Source: Euschistus heros
Lineage: Eukaryota > Arthropoda > Insecta > Hemiptera > Pentatomidae
Direction: 5' to 3'
DNA length: 64,000 nucleotides
Assembly: GCA_003667255.2 (NCBI GenBank)
Contig: RCWM02000147.1
Coordinates: 124,001 to 188,000 of the forward strand
Positions within the stretch are counted from its first letter, which is position 1, and the number at the start of each line of letters is the position of its first letter. The notes beneath the pieces were generated by a model that worked only from the letters and a program-made list of their open reading frames with translations, was not told where the DNA came from and made no database searches. Below, one piece after another: positions 10,916-21,299 of the stretch. The translations under genes were made by a program, and so were the position numbers.

Positions 10916-11054
10916 TTAAGTTCCTTCGAGTAAAAACTACTAAATGACTTACACGGGTAATTGTAATAGACTGTCTTTATTGCTCATAAATCCTCTTTAT
11001 ATGCATTTGGTGATTGTTTGGGATTAAGTTTAGGGATTAGGATGTATAATATAC
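10916..11054 (-). repeat. Gypsy-like 5' LTR remnant (3' part)
   Basis: Sequence immediately upstream of the primer binding site on the minus strand. It holds a TATA-like GCATATAAAG (about 10996-11004) and an AATAAA (10977-10982) in the order expected for an LTR. It is truncated at 11054, where plus-strand gag begins. No other copy of this LTR is seen in the window. The call rests on position next to the primer site and on these signals. Confidence 0.55.
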
Positions 11055-11610
11055 ATGGAGGATGGATGGAGCAGGGCGACCTACAAGTGGACGGAGAGCG
11101 GAAGAAACGCACAGCCTAGAGCGGACTCGTGGAGGAGAAGGAATAAGGATCATGGGATTCGAGAGAGGCTACCGATGGGAGACATGAGGCAGGGAACGGA
11201 GAGGAAGGCGTCGAGGAGTGAGGACAGGAAATATCACGGATGCCGGAAGATTAGTCATTTCGTGGCTCAGTGCCCCCGCACACGCTGTTTCGAGTGCGGT
11301 TCAGAGGGACACATTGAGAGGCAGTGTCCCTACATGAGCAAACACAGAGGAGCGAACCTGGCAGAGCCTATTGAGGTGAACACGCAGCAGCTGTGGAGAA
11401 GAAGTAGACAACAATCAGAATCGACGGGATCTTCAGGAGTATCGGAGACGGAAGAAGAAGAGGGCGGACCTGGAGATAGAGGACGGGCAGTTGGAAGGAA
11501 CGTGTGGAATAGCGACCGGAGGAGCCGGGAGTGAGAGGCGGTGACGGAGCGGAGGGCAAGGGACGACGAATGAGGTGAGTATAATGAGAGGGGCAACTAT
11601 GGCGTGATAA
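11055..11610 (+). pseudogene. Gypsy-like gag C-terminal part (array copy 3)
   Basis: The frame at 11055-11534 covers the zinc-knuckle end of gag. The first knuckle is CRKISHFVAQC with the leading cysteine changed (YHGC in place of CHGC), so it is probably not zinc-binding; the second, CFECGSEGHIERQC, is intact. This copy reads through the NTQQLW stop of the others and continues into an acidic tail (SVSETEEEEGG-like). The capsid part is missing. Confidence 0.8.
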
Positions 11611-12399
11611 ATAGTTTTAGAAATGTGAAGGGTGGGTTGCCTATTATAAAAACTGCTAGGGGTATGAGGTAGCTTGTTGATACGGGGAGTTCGACCACAA
11701 TCATGTGTAGGAGTTTGATAGAGAAAATATGTAAAGGAGAGAGGATACCCCGAGTAAAAGCGTGTAATTGTAGGTTAATTACCCTGAGCGGCCCCTGTAG
11801 AGTAGAAGGTGAGGTGGAGATACAATTAGGCAGGTGGGGAAAAGAAGGGGCAGTACTTATGGTACACGTGGTGGAAGACATGCCTCGAGAATACGGGGGA
11901 ATTATTGGTTGCGACCTTTTGGGTAAAATCGGGACCCGAATAGAAGGTGTGGGTGAGCGTTGGGCGGTCCGGATTGGAGAGAGAAACTATGAGGGCGAGG
12001 GGGGTCTAGAGGTGAAGCACACTATGGTCGGAGCAATTAATCGGAAGGGCGACTGGCGGCAGGCACTCAGGGCAGAGTATTCGGACATCTTCTTCCAGGA
12101 AGGGTAATACTGAGTGTAACAGGGGAAACCGTACATGAAATTCCGCTGAAGCAAGGCCGTGTGACGTACATGAAAGAAAGGAGATACCCCCAGGCGCTCT
12201 GAGAGCACATTAGAGAAGGGTTGGAGAGTTTGAAGAGGCAAGGTATTATAGTGGACAGTACGTCCCCGTATAATAGTCTCCTATGGCCGTGAAGAAGAAG
12301 GGCGAAGAGAGAGCAACTCGGGAAAAATACAGGGTACTGGTTGACTTCCGGAAGTTAAACGAAAACACGGTGGACGAAAAGTACCCCATACCACGGTTC
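11611..12399 (+). pseudogene. Gypsy-like protease and RT N-terminus (copy 3)
   Basis: Protease DTGSS is present, but a TAG lies at 11670-11672, the same nonsense change as in copy 1. The open frame 11703-12107 then runs through IIGCDLLGKIG into KHTMVGAINRKGDW and is broken near 12105. Further frameshifts follow before RT fingers sequence ending at YPIPRF, where the third copy of the 407-bp repeat begins. The shared stop shows copies 1 and 3 are closer to each other than to the minus arm. Confidence 0.8.
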
Positions 12400-12599
12400 T
12401 GCATATACAAACTTGAACCTGCATATACAAACTTGAACTAAAAAAAATAAAAAATAATATTTTAATTGCTTCCAAACAAAAACCATTAAATGACAATCAA
12501 CGAAAATATTGACACTTATATACCTATTCACAATTTGCAATACACTTTCGAATGGCCGGAGACAGCGGTGTGGCGGTTATGAAGCAGTGGGAGGATCTT
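12400..12599 (+). repeat. 407-bp repeat copy 3, left part
   Basis: Begins TGCATATACAAAC like the other copies. About 57 bp of the left hairpin arm and adjoining sequence is deleted after CACAATTT (12536). The repeat is cut after GTGGGAGGATCTT (12587-12599), where the I-like LINE is inserted. The right part resumes at 19352. Confidence 0.8.
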
Positions 12600-13116
12600 G
12601 TTTGTTGTTTGTTTGTTTGGGTTTATAGGCATAAAACCCTAAGGTCATCAATGCCTGCGTAATTTTTATTAATTCTAATTCTAATTTGGCCCGGATGGGG
12701 TGCTGCGGATAGAGGCGCGCCCCGAGGAGAGACGAGTCGCACCCGCCGAGAAGGAAAAACGCCACGGCTTGCTTATCTGTATATATATACATTTTTTTTT
12801 TTTTTTAAAATATACAAAGCTCATTTGTGGAATGTAGATAAAAACCATTTACATTTATTCTATATGGAAAAGTCCACATCCCCACGAGGTTTGGAGCAAA
12901 ACTAGCCCAAGCAGCCGTGTCGCATTCCCCGCCAAGCGGGACCGATCCGCCCCAACCCCAGGTAGCCCCCGCCCCCAGCCACAGCCCCACAGGATCCCTG
13001 AGAAAATTGATTAAGAGAATAAATATTGTATATTTTATAATATGTTAATTTTTATAATATATTAAATGAATTAAGATAAAATTTGTTATATAAGTATTAT
13101 TTTGTTGGAAGATTAA
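12600..13116 (-). other. 3' UTR of the I-like LINE
   Basis: Noncoding. It holds a GC-rich block (12895-13005) with short inverted segments around CCCCGCCAAGCGGG, a T run at 12791-12806, and the terminal AAAC-type repeat. The GC-rich block stands out from the AT-rich surroundings and could fold in the RNA. Confidence 0.6.
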
Positions 13117-16100
13117 TTAGATATTGTTAAGCAGATCATTTTCTTTTAAAAAATTAAGAACTGTTTTGGCTTTAGATATATCATTTCCGAGGGTGTCCGA
13201 AATGTTAGTTGAAAATCCTATTCTAGCTAATTTCGCGAGATAGAGAGCGCATTCTTGAAATATATGTTTCACAGTTAGGGAGCCATTGCAATGTTGGCAC
13301 CTTGGCGGTGGCTGCTTCGTTATCAGATGTAAGTGGGTCAGCCTCGTATGGCCGATCCTTAATCTAGTCATAGCTACCTCCTCCCTACGATTCTGATGAC
13401 TCGATGTGATCCATGGCTTTACTGATTTTTTAATTTCCTTTAACTTGTTTGGTGGACTTTCATTCCACATATTTTGCCAATTTTGTAGAATTTCATTTTT
13501 GAGGGGATGGCTCATTTCTTGTGGTGTTAAAATAGCCACGCCACGGCTAGGGAGGGTAAGTGCTTGTTTCGCTGCTATGTCAGCTAGTTCATTGCCAATA
13601 ATCCCGTGTGACTCGGAATCCAGATGAAGTAGACCGACTTTCCCATGTTTTCTAATATATTGAGGTAGTAATGGATTTTTAGAATAATCGGATGTTTGGG
13701 GTAAATGTTGTTGATGCCTTTTAATGAGCTCAACGAATCCGTAACTATGGCGATGATGCTTTGATCTATTGACATGGAGAAGTGGAGAGCTGATGATATT
13801 GCATGGAGCTCGGCCGTAAATATATTGCATAGTTTGTGTAGTTTTATTTTATGAGTGGAGTTATGGGTAACAAAAGATGATGCGGTTGAGCAGTCGGATT
13901 TAGATCCGTCAGTATAAATTTCGAAAGGTTTTGGTATGTTTTGAAGGAGACAGAGAAATTCAGATTTGTATACAGAAGGAGGGGTATTATTTTTAGGAAG
14001 TTTGGTTAATTGAAGCAGTGTTTTAGGAGGTTTGTTTGTCCATGGAGGGTTATAAACTTCTTGTTTATATATTGGTATTTCTTGTAGGAATTTGATAGCT
14101 GACTTTACTCCTTCCGAAAAAGGAAGTGTTGCGTTCGGCTTTTTTGAAAATAATTTAGCGAATTTTGATTTAAAAATGTATTTATGTGCTGGGTGTTCGG
14201 AATAAGGTAGGATTTTGGAGATATAATTAACTGCTAACTTTTTTCTTCTGAACAATAGTGGTGGTATCCCTGATTCACAGCATACACTAAGAATGGGACT
14301 AGTTCGAAACGCTCCCGTCGATAAACGAATTCCAGCATGGTGGATGGAATCAATTTTATTTAGTAATTGGAGTGGGCAGAACCATAATAAAACAACCATA
14401 GTCCAATTTGGAGCATATTATAGCTCGATAGATTTGTATTAATGAGTGTCTGTCGGAACCACAGGAGGTGCCACTAAGATATTTTAATATTTTCAGTCTT
14501 TTTGTGGATGCTGATTTTAGAGTGGAAATGTGTGACTCCCAAGTTAGTCTGCGGTCGAATATCATGCCCAAAAATCTGTGATTGTTTGTGTAGGGAATTA
14601 TGGAGTTTTCCTAATCGGAGTTCAGGAGAGGGAGGAGTGTTTCTTTTACGAGTAAAGTGCAAGCAATTAGATTTTTCGGAGGAGAATTGTAGGCCAACGG
14701 ATAAAGACCAGCAGTGCAGCCTATTTATGGCTTCCTGTAATTTTGTTTGTATATTGTAGATGTTTTCTGAGTGACAAATTATAGCCAGGTCATCAGCGAA
14801 CAATAGGGGTTTGACACCTCTCGGTAAATTTAGTCCCAGGTCGTTTATTGCTAGGCAAAACAAAGTTGGGCTAAGGACACAACCTTGAGGAACCCCGTTG
14901 CCTTGTTTATGTATATCTGAAAGTTCGCATCCTATCCTGACTCTAAAGTGGCGATTTGATAGAAATTGTTGTACATATTTGAAAAAATGTCCTCTGATTC
15001 CAATAGATGATAGTTTATTTAGAATAACTTTGTGATTGATGTTATCAAAGGCCTTTTTTAAATCAAAGAATATAGCAATGATATGCTGAGAATTGATAAA
15101 TGAATATTGGGCTTCGGCTTCCAATGTGACCAGGTGATCTACAGTGGATCTTCCCTTACGGAAACCGGACTGAAATGGTAGAAGCAAATTGTTATTTTCT
15201 ATGACCCACATTAATCTTTTATTCACCATGCGCTCCATAATCTTACTGAGGCAACTTGTAAGAAATATAGGTCGATAGCTGTTTGGGATCCTTTTATCTT
15301 TTCCAGTTTTTAGAACAGGAACTATTATTGAATTGCGCCAGGATTTTAGTAAGTGTCCCGTTCGCCAAACATGATTATAGAATTCCAGTAACCATTTTTG
15401 AGTATCTGCAGGAGGGTTTTTGACCATATCATAATGGATTTGGTCCGGACCAGGCGTTGTTCCTTTAACAGTATTTAGGATATTTTTGAATTCCCACATT
15501 GAGAAGGGGATGTTATAATATTCTGTTTCAAAATTTTCTATGAAGTCTGTTTCTATTTCATCGGTACTGTTGCTATTGACTTCAGTTTTGTAAATTTCTT
15601 CATAGAAATCGGCAAATACGTTTGATACAATTTGGGGATCGTCAGATAACTGGCCTTTTGTTAATATGGTGTATTGTATGGAAGATTGATTTTTGGTGAG
15701 TTTACGGACTTTATTCCATATATCAGCTGATGTAGCAGAGGAATTTATAGAGCTTGTAAATTTCTTCCATGAATCTGATTTACATGAATTGAACAATTTT
15801 CTGCAAAAAGCTCGCTGTTTTTTGTACTCCGTCATGTTTTCGGACGTCATTGATTTTTGAAATTTTTTAAGGGCCTTACGACGTTCTTTAATTGCCTTTT
15901 TGCAAGCATCATTGAACCAGGGAACGAGTGGTCTTTTTGGAGAGCCTGAGGTCATAGGTATAGACATTGTAGCTGCTTGTATAATTTTATTAGTGATAAT
16001 TTCGCACCCTATGTCGATGCTCATTTCGGATGGATGGTTTTGAGGTGGTGTGGTCAAGGAGTTAAAAAGATTCCAATCTGCTCTGTCTAGGACCCATCTC

Positions 16101-16771
16101 GGTTTGGTGTGAGTGGGGTTAATATTTATGAATTTCATAAGCAAAGGGAAGTGGTCGCTACCACATAGGTCTGGTGAAACTGTCCAGTTTATTATATTGT
16201 AAAGGCTAGGGCTGCAAAGGGAAAGGTCAATTGAGGAGAATGTTCTATAGCTGGAGCTAAGGAACGTAGGTTCGGCGGTGTTAAGTAGGAGAAGATTTGA
16301 GTGGTCTAAAAAGCTTTCTATTACTTTACCTCGAACGTTAGTATCCTGTGAACCCCATAAGGGATTGTGGCCATTAAAATCTCCAACAAAGAGAACAGGT
16401 TGTGGCAATTGTTTGTATATGTCTAGTAGGCTTTTTGTATCTATTGTACGGTCCTGTGATAAATAGAGGTTGCAAATGGTCAAGTTGAAGCGAAGGTGGA
16501 TGGAGACTGCTACAGTCTGGAGGTGGGAGTTTAATGGTAATTGTTTGGAGTATACAGATTTGTTTACCGCTATTAAAACCCCATGATGATTATTGTTTGA
16601 GTTTGAAGTATCATTTCTGTAGATTTTAAAATTTTTTAGACTGAATTTGTCATTTGCTGAGAGATGAGTCTCTTGGAGGGCTAGGCAAAACGGGTCTTTA
16701 TCCTGGATAAGTACCTTCAGGTCATTGAAATGAGTCTTTAAGCCGTTACAATTCCATTGAACTAGGGTCAT
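13117..16771 (-). pseudogene. I-like LINE ORF2 (endonuclease-RT-RNase H)
   Basis: From ATG at 16771 a 765-residue open frame holds the apurinic-type endonuclease (WNCNGL, QETHL, VGDFNGHNPLWG, SDHFPL) and RT (FFDLKKAFDNINH, GVPQGCVLSP, catalytic LLFADDLAII near 14790-14810). Frameshifts near 14560 and 14385 interrupt the thumb region. The next frame holds RNase H (EIYTDGSKSD, TAELHAISSAL, VTDSLSSLKGI). A one-base frameshift near 13610 splits the last RNase H motif (WIPSHTG / GIIGNELAD). The C-terminus has CQHCNGSLTVKHIFQEC, a C-x2-C-x7-H-x4-C zinc motif. The catalytic residues survive; three frameshifts disable it. Confidence 0.9.
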
Positions 16772-17957
16772 AAAAAATTATTTGTAATGGGTTAGAAATA
16801 TATAGACAAATAAATATAAAATAGAATAGCTTTGTATGACCCATTGTAGCAGAATATGTATATAATACACCAATAACCACAATAATGTGGTAGGTAATAC
16901 AGAATTGTTGTAATGTAATATGTAAAGATATAGTGGGCAGGAATAATCAAATAAAGTAATGAAAATGAATACATAAACAAATAAAAATAGATAAAGAAGT
17001 GAATGAGTGTGAGTGTAAATAAAACAATAAGAATATATGCTACATATTAGAGGAATAGAAAAGCATAAAATATAAATTATTAGATGAGAGGGAAAGTATT
17101 TAAGAGCTTGTTGATCATGAGGTGATGGCGAGGATAAATATACGGAAAACGATGAGTAAATATAAATAAGTAAGTACAATATTATAAATATCATAAAATT
17201 TAGAGGAATATAAGTACATAAAATATATAATACAAGATAGAGAGAAAAGTAATATAGAGCTTGTTCTTGATTCGGAGCCAATGTTAAGTATATATAAACA
17301 ATTGAGAAAATATAAATAAATAAGTATGTATATACGATGCAATTTAGAGGAGTATAAATAGATAAAATATATATAGCGAGAAGAAGGGATAAGTTAAAAT
17401 GGGGTGAATATATGGGATAATGACGATAATATTTCATAAGTGCGTACAGTATAAGTTATATTCTTATAACTTATACTGTTACCCTGATTGTAAAACGGGG
17501 GCTGCGGTATGTTATAAACATATAAAATATATTTAGTGAGAAAAAAAGAGAAGTCAAGCATACATACTATAATATTAATATTATAAATGTATTGAGTATA
17601 TATTATATGGTAGAAGATATATTCGTAGGACGAAAAAATAATGGTAAGTGAATAGAGTTTAAAAAGGCTAGTGTTAATGTTTCGTTAATGTTTATGGTGA
17701 TAAATGGCAATAGTAAACAGATGTTAAGATATCCGCAAGCAGAGATCTTATTATTGTTATGGTTATTAACTTCAATAGCAATGACGTTTGGGATATTATA
17801 CATTAGAAATGTTATAAAGCAGCTATTATTTTTAATTTTAAGAGAAATATTTTTGTTATATATATATATTTATTAAGTGAGTAAATAATGTAATAACTAT
17901 TGATTAATACAATTTTATTGGGTTTTTTTATCATTCTTAAAGAGTACGGTTTAAGTG
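16772..17957. repeat. AT-rich inter-ORF spacer with ~150-bp tandem repeats
   Basis: This 1.2-kb stretch lies between ORF1 and ORF2 of the LINE. Degenerate tandem units are marked by ATTTAGAGGAATATAAGTAC-type segments near 17045, 17198 and 17341, followed by ATAAAATATATA, with spacing of about 143-155 bp; a partial fourth unit is near 17517. The 219-residue minus-strand reading frame here is a product of this base composition. No protein is supported. Confidence 0.6.
17446..17479. repeat. Perfect 15-bp hairpin
   Basis: ACAGTATAAGTTATA is followed by the 4-base loop TTCT and by the exact reverse complement. It lies between the tandem units of the LINE spacer. Confidence 0.85.
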
Positions 17958-19351
17958 CTATCTTTTAGTTTTTTCTTTTTTAATATTTTTTTTATGGGTC
18001 ACTCTAGTGAACTCTTGTTCTTCGGATATCTGGCCCGTGTCATCAATAGACATAGGCGTGTCATCTACATGAACTGAGGCTGTTTCGTCTCTAGGTTCAG
18101 TAGAGGTTGAAATGGAAGAGGTACTGGGCTCCGGCTGAGAGGAGGGCCCTACGATATTTCTACTACTCCTCGTCACTCTGACTGGATTAGTAGAAGGTGG
18201 GGTGGGGGCAGGAATAGGGATGGGAGGGGGGGAGGGAGGGGATAAGAGGGGGGAGGGAGGGGATAGGGGGAGTGGACTTACAATGAGCTTGGTCCAAAAG
18301 CATCGATGTACTTTAAGTACAATTTAATTTTTTAATTTCTTTTTTTGATTCATTATTTTCTGTAGCCTCGCTAGGTTTATTAATCTCGATTGTTTGGTTA
18401 TTATTTGAAAAATAATATATTATGTTGGCCTGAATGGCAGCGTCTTTTTTTTCTACTTTTTTTTCTCTATTTTTTGTAATTTCTGCAAATGTTGCATTGA
18501 AGTGAACTGGATTTTTTTTCTTTATAAATTATTTTGGCATCGTTTAGTGAAACTTTGTTATTCACTTGAATAGCCTTGATTTCCTTTTGTAAGACGAAAA
18601 CAGGGCAGGAACGGTTAAGCGCATTATGGGGGCCATTACAGTTTATACATTTGGCTGGCTGGTTACATTTTATATTTTCACCATGTCGTGGCTGAGCACA
18701 TTGTACGCAAACGGATTCTTTTTTGCAGTGGATTGTTGGATGAGAAAAACCTAGACAGTTGAAGCATCTTAAGGGATTCGGAATGTAGGGCTGAACTCGA
18801 ACCGTTTCATATCCAATGTTTCGGGTGGTTTAGAGGTAGGAAAGGTAATGATGTAACTGTGGGTTAATATTTCATTTCCCTTACTTTTTGTTTTAATCCT
18901 AACTATATCTTTAATAATCGGGGTTAGTTCTTTTTTAATTTCCTCAATTTCCAAGTATTGAAAATCATAACACCGTACCACGCCTTTACTATAATTTAAT
19001 GTATTGTGTGGCGTTATCTCTACTGGATATTGACCCCCGAAGTCTTTACAAGATAAGAGCTTGTTTGATTGGTTATTATTTAATGTTTCGATTAAAAGAG
19101 ATCCATCTCTCAATTTTTTTTACATTTTTAACATCTCCTACCAGATTGGAAATTACTTTCTGAATAAAGAAGGGTGATGTTTTTCTAAAATCTTCTTCAT
19201 CTATTCTTTTTGCCACTGAATATGTAGGAAAGTAGTATTTTTCTACATTTTGGGGAAAGATTTTGTCGGGTGGAAATTTAATTCGGCCCCGAGCCCACTT
19301 TCTTTTTTTTTTTGTCTTTGGACTGGATAAATCGGGAGGATCAGGAGGCTC
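17958..19351 (-). pseudogene. I-like LINE ORF1 (gag-like, three zinc knuckles)
   Basis: Nucleic-acid-binding ORF1 protein. The truncated N-terminal part is a basic region (PKTKKKRKWARGRIKFPPDK) near 19300. A frameshift in an A run near 19115 leads to the 19113-18769 frame (YPVEITPHNTLNYSKGVVRCYD), and another near 18785 to the knuckles: CFNCLGFSHPTIHC, CVQCAQPRHGENIKC and CINCNGPHNALNRSC (about 18620-18770). The C-terminal frame 18176-17958 is acidic/serine-rich and ends KKNIKKEKTKR. Three consecutive knuckles are typical of I- and Jockey-group ORF1. The RNA-binding role is inferred from the family. Confidence 0.8.
18198..18276. repeat. G-rich purine tract in LINE ORF1
   Basis: On the plus strand many runs of three to seven G are separated by one to four bases, including a duplicated GGGAGGGAGGGGATA-type unit. 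This is G-quadruplex-prone. On the coding (minus) strand it reads as proline-rich. Confidence 0.7.
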
Positions 19352-19515
19352 GTGGGAGGATCTTTAAAAATATCATTTCTTTTCAAATTCTGTTTGTTTT
19401 GGTTGGCACCGACTCCAAACATAAATGATCATAAATTGTGAATAGGTATATAAGTGTCGATAATTATAAAATAATAAGTGACTGGTGTAAACGGGAAACA
19501 GGAAAACAAATTACA
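19352..19515 (+). repeat. 407-bp repeat copy 3, right part
   Basis: Continues the repeat cut at 12599, starting with the duplicated GTGGGAGGATCTT and running to the terminal CAAATTACA. It includes the right hairpin arm (to 19458). What follows (CATGAAATTCTG) is not Gypsy RT, unlike after copy 1. Confidence 0.8.
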
Positions 19516-19589
19516 CATGAAATTCTGTAAATTTGAGTTCTAGTTATGGAGGCCGATGACTTCTAATACCTAGTTCATTTCATAGAGGT

Positions 19590-20215
19590 GGTCCTAGAAG
19601 TTGGTATATATGTATGTAACTCCAATATTAAATTTTACGGGAAAATTTTTATGTCCGATTCAGTCCCCCCCCCCCCCCCCATCCCCCAAAAATTAATTCT
19701 GCCACGTTCCACACTAATGGTGTTGTTACATATGTATCTATCTCCAATATCAAATTTAACGAAAAAAATTGTTTGTCCCATTCAGCCCCCCTCCCCTCCC
19801 CCCCCCCCCAAAAAAAATAATTATGTCATGTTCCACACTAATAGTGTTGGTATATTTGTATGTTACTCCAATATCAACTTTTACGGAAAAATTTTTATGC
19901 CCAATTCAGCCCCACCTCTCCACCCCACAAAATTATTCTGTGATGTTCCACACTAATAGTGTTGGTATATATGTATGTATCTCCATTATCAAATTTTACG
20001 AAAAAATGTTTATGTCCAATTCAGCCTCCCCCCTCCCTCCTAAAAATTAATTCTGTCATTTTCCACATTAATAGGGTTGGTATATATGTATGTATCTCCA
20101 ATATCAAGTTTTACGAAAATCGGTCGCGGTTTTTATGTCCTCTTAACCCACCTCCCCAAAAATTAACCAAACCCCAAAAATTTGAAATTAATTTAGTGAT
20201 TTTTCACCAATACTA
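19590..20215. repeat. Minisatellite, about five ~120-bp units
   Basis: Five tandem units, each starting with a TTGGTATATATGTATGTA-type segment near 19600, 19724, 19848, 19963 and 20080, followed by CTCCAATATCAAATTTTACG, a C-rich tract and TTCCACACTAATAGTG. C runs reach 14 bases at 19667-19680. Reading frames across it are by-products of the repeat. Confidence 0.85.
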
Positions 20216-20255
20216 AAATTTTTCAGATATCAATTAAGTTGTTTCAATGCAGAGT

Positions 20256-20482
20256 AACTGTAGTTGTGGCTGGGTAAGTACAATTACAAGTACTAGTTAG
20301 TATTCGCCGTCACAATTACTTTTTTAAGTACTGTACTTGTACTTGGAAGCCACAAGTACATATACAGTATTTGGTAAAAGTACTTGTCAACTGGCAAGTA
20401 CAAGTACGGATGTTCTTGTAGTTGCAACTACTTTCCAATTACTGTAATTGTACTTTAAGTACTTTTTGCCCAACTCAGGTAT
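20256..20482. mobile_element. hAT-like small non-autonomous element (tentative)
   Basis: A block dense in AAGTACTTG/CAAGTAC motifs in both orientations. Its right end in reverse complement reads CCTGAGTTGGGCAAAAAGTA, and its left end reads GGCTGGGTAAGTACAATTAC; they are partly alike. GAGTTGGGCAAA-type ends are common in hAT MITEs. An 8-bp target duplication was not found, so the ends are uncertain. Confidence 0.35.
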
Positions 20483-20574
20483 ACAGTTATAAATATCAAT
20501 AAATAGTAAAAAATATACCCATTAATTTTTATCTTTCTTTTCTTATTATTCAAGCAATAGAAAACATGAAAAAG

Positions 20575-21139
20575 AAAAAAAATAATCTTTATTCTGGGAC
20601 ACATTGTCTCCTAAGAATAACACAAATGTGTAATGATATGATACAACACCCTCCCTAATATACTTACAGACGAAGATAGGAAAATTTTTCTGCTGCCTTA
20701 AAGTTCAGAAAATAGTAAATACAATTTAATATAAAACTTAGACTGAATATAAAAATATCATTATCATAGGTGGCGCGACATCTTGTCACCGAGACTGGGC
20801 CTCCTCTAAAAGCTTCCGCCAGTTCACTCGGTCGCTTGCCACAGCTTTCCAGTTTCGCGCGTCCGCAGAAACCGAGTCCATCCATCGAATGCTCGGTTGT
20901 CCAACTCACCGTTTCCCGTAGAGCTCCTCTGTCAGCATCATCTTCGGGATCTCGCTGGCAGCCATCCTTTCCTCATGTCCCACCCATCGAAATCGTCCGA
21001 GCCTTACGAACTTGACTATGTCAACATCGTTGTAGAGGCTCTCCAGATCTCCATTACTCCTTCTTCTCCATACGTTGCCCTCTCTAATAGGCCCGAAAAT
21101 TTGTCTGAGGATATTCCTTTCGAAGATATATGGATACAT
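20575..21139 (-). pseudogene. RTE/BovB-like LINE 3' fragment
   Basis: Minus-strand frames give the C-terminal part of an RT polyprotein: ILRQIFGPIREG, VRLGRFRWVGHEERM, IPKMMLTEELYGKR, then after a stop, RWMDSVSADARNWKAVASDR and WRKLLEEAQSR, a second stop, and DVAPPM. RLRWAGH- and W-x2-D-like segments of this sort end many arthropod LINEs annotated as endonuclease-reverse transcriptase. The 3' tail on the minus strand has CCCAGAATAAAG, a polyadenylation signal, before an A-rich end near 20575. Clade assignment is tentative. Confidence 0.65.
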
Positions 21140-21299
21140 ATAAAAACATAAGAAATCAAAATAATAATTGCGCTAATAATAATTACAATATACCTAGTCT
21201 GGTCATAATTTCTATTACATGCATTTTAAAGGGTAAAAATAAAAAAAATAATATTCTTTAAAATATTTGTTTTAAGAAATTAATAAATTGTTACCCGAA

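Larger units (their letters stand above)
12600..19351 (-). mobile_element. I-like LINE, 5'-truncated, with 13-bp TSD
   Basis: A 6.75-kb non-LTR retrotransposon on the minus strand. Ends are fixed by a 13-bp target duplication, GTGGGAGGATCTT, at 12587-12599 and 19352-19364; uninterrupted copies of the target repeat (about 3433-3445) have it once. The 3' end is not poly(A) but an AAAC-type simple repeat (plus strand GTTTGTTGTTTGTTTG), as in I-clade LINEs. The 5' end is truncated inside ORF1, as expected from target-primed reverse transcription. ORF1 has three zinc knuckles; ORF2 has endonuclease, RT, RNase H and a C-terminal CCHC motif. Confidence 0.85.

Noticed and set aside
12601..13005. GC-rich block considered as a tRNA or structured RNA gene
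   Set aside because: No cloverleaf with anticodon stem and CCA-end pairing could be drawn; its position makes it LINE 3' UTR.
14502..14759. Plus-strand frame over the LINE ORF2
   Set aside because: It is antisense to a well-supported RT domain.
16778..17437. 219-codon minus-strand reading frame rich in Tyr, Ile and Leu
   Set aside because: It coincides with AT-rich tandem repeats in the LINE spacer; composition alone explains the hydrophobic translation.
19588..20216. Overlapping reading frames in the minisatellite
   Set aside because: They repeat with the ~120-bp unit and have no protein signature.
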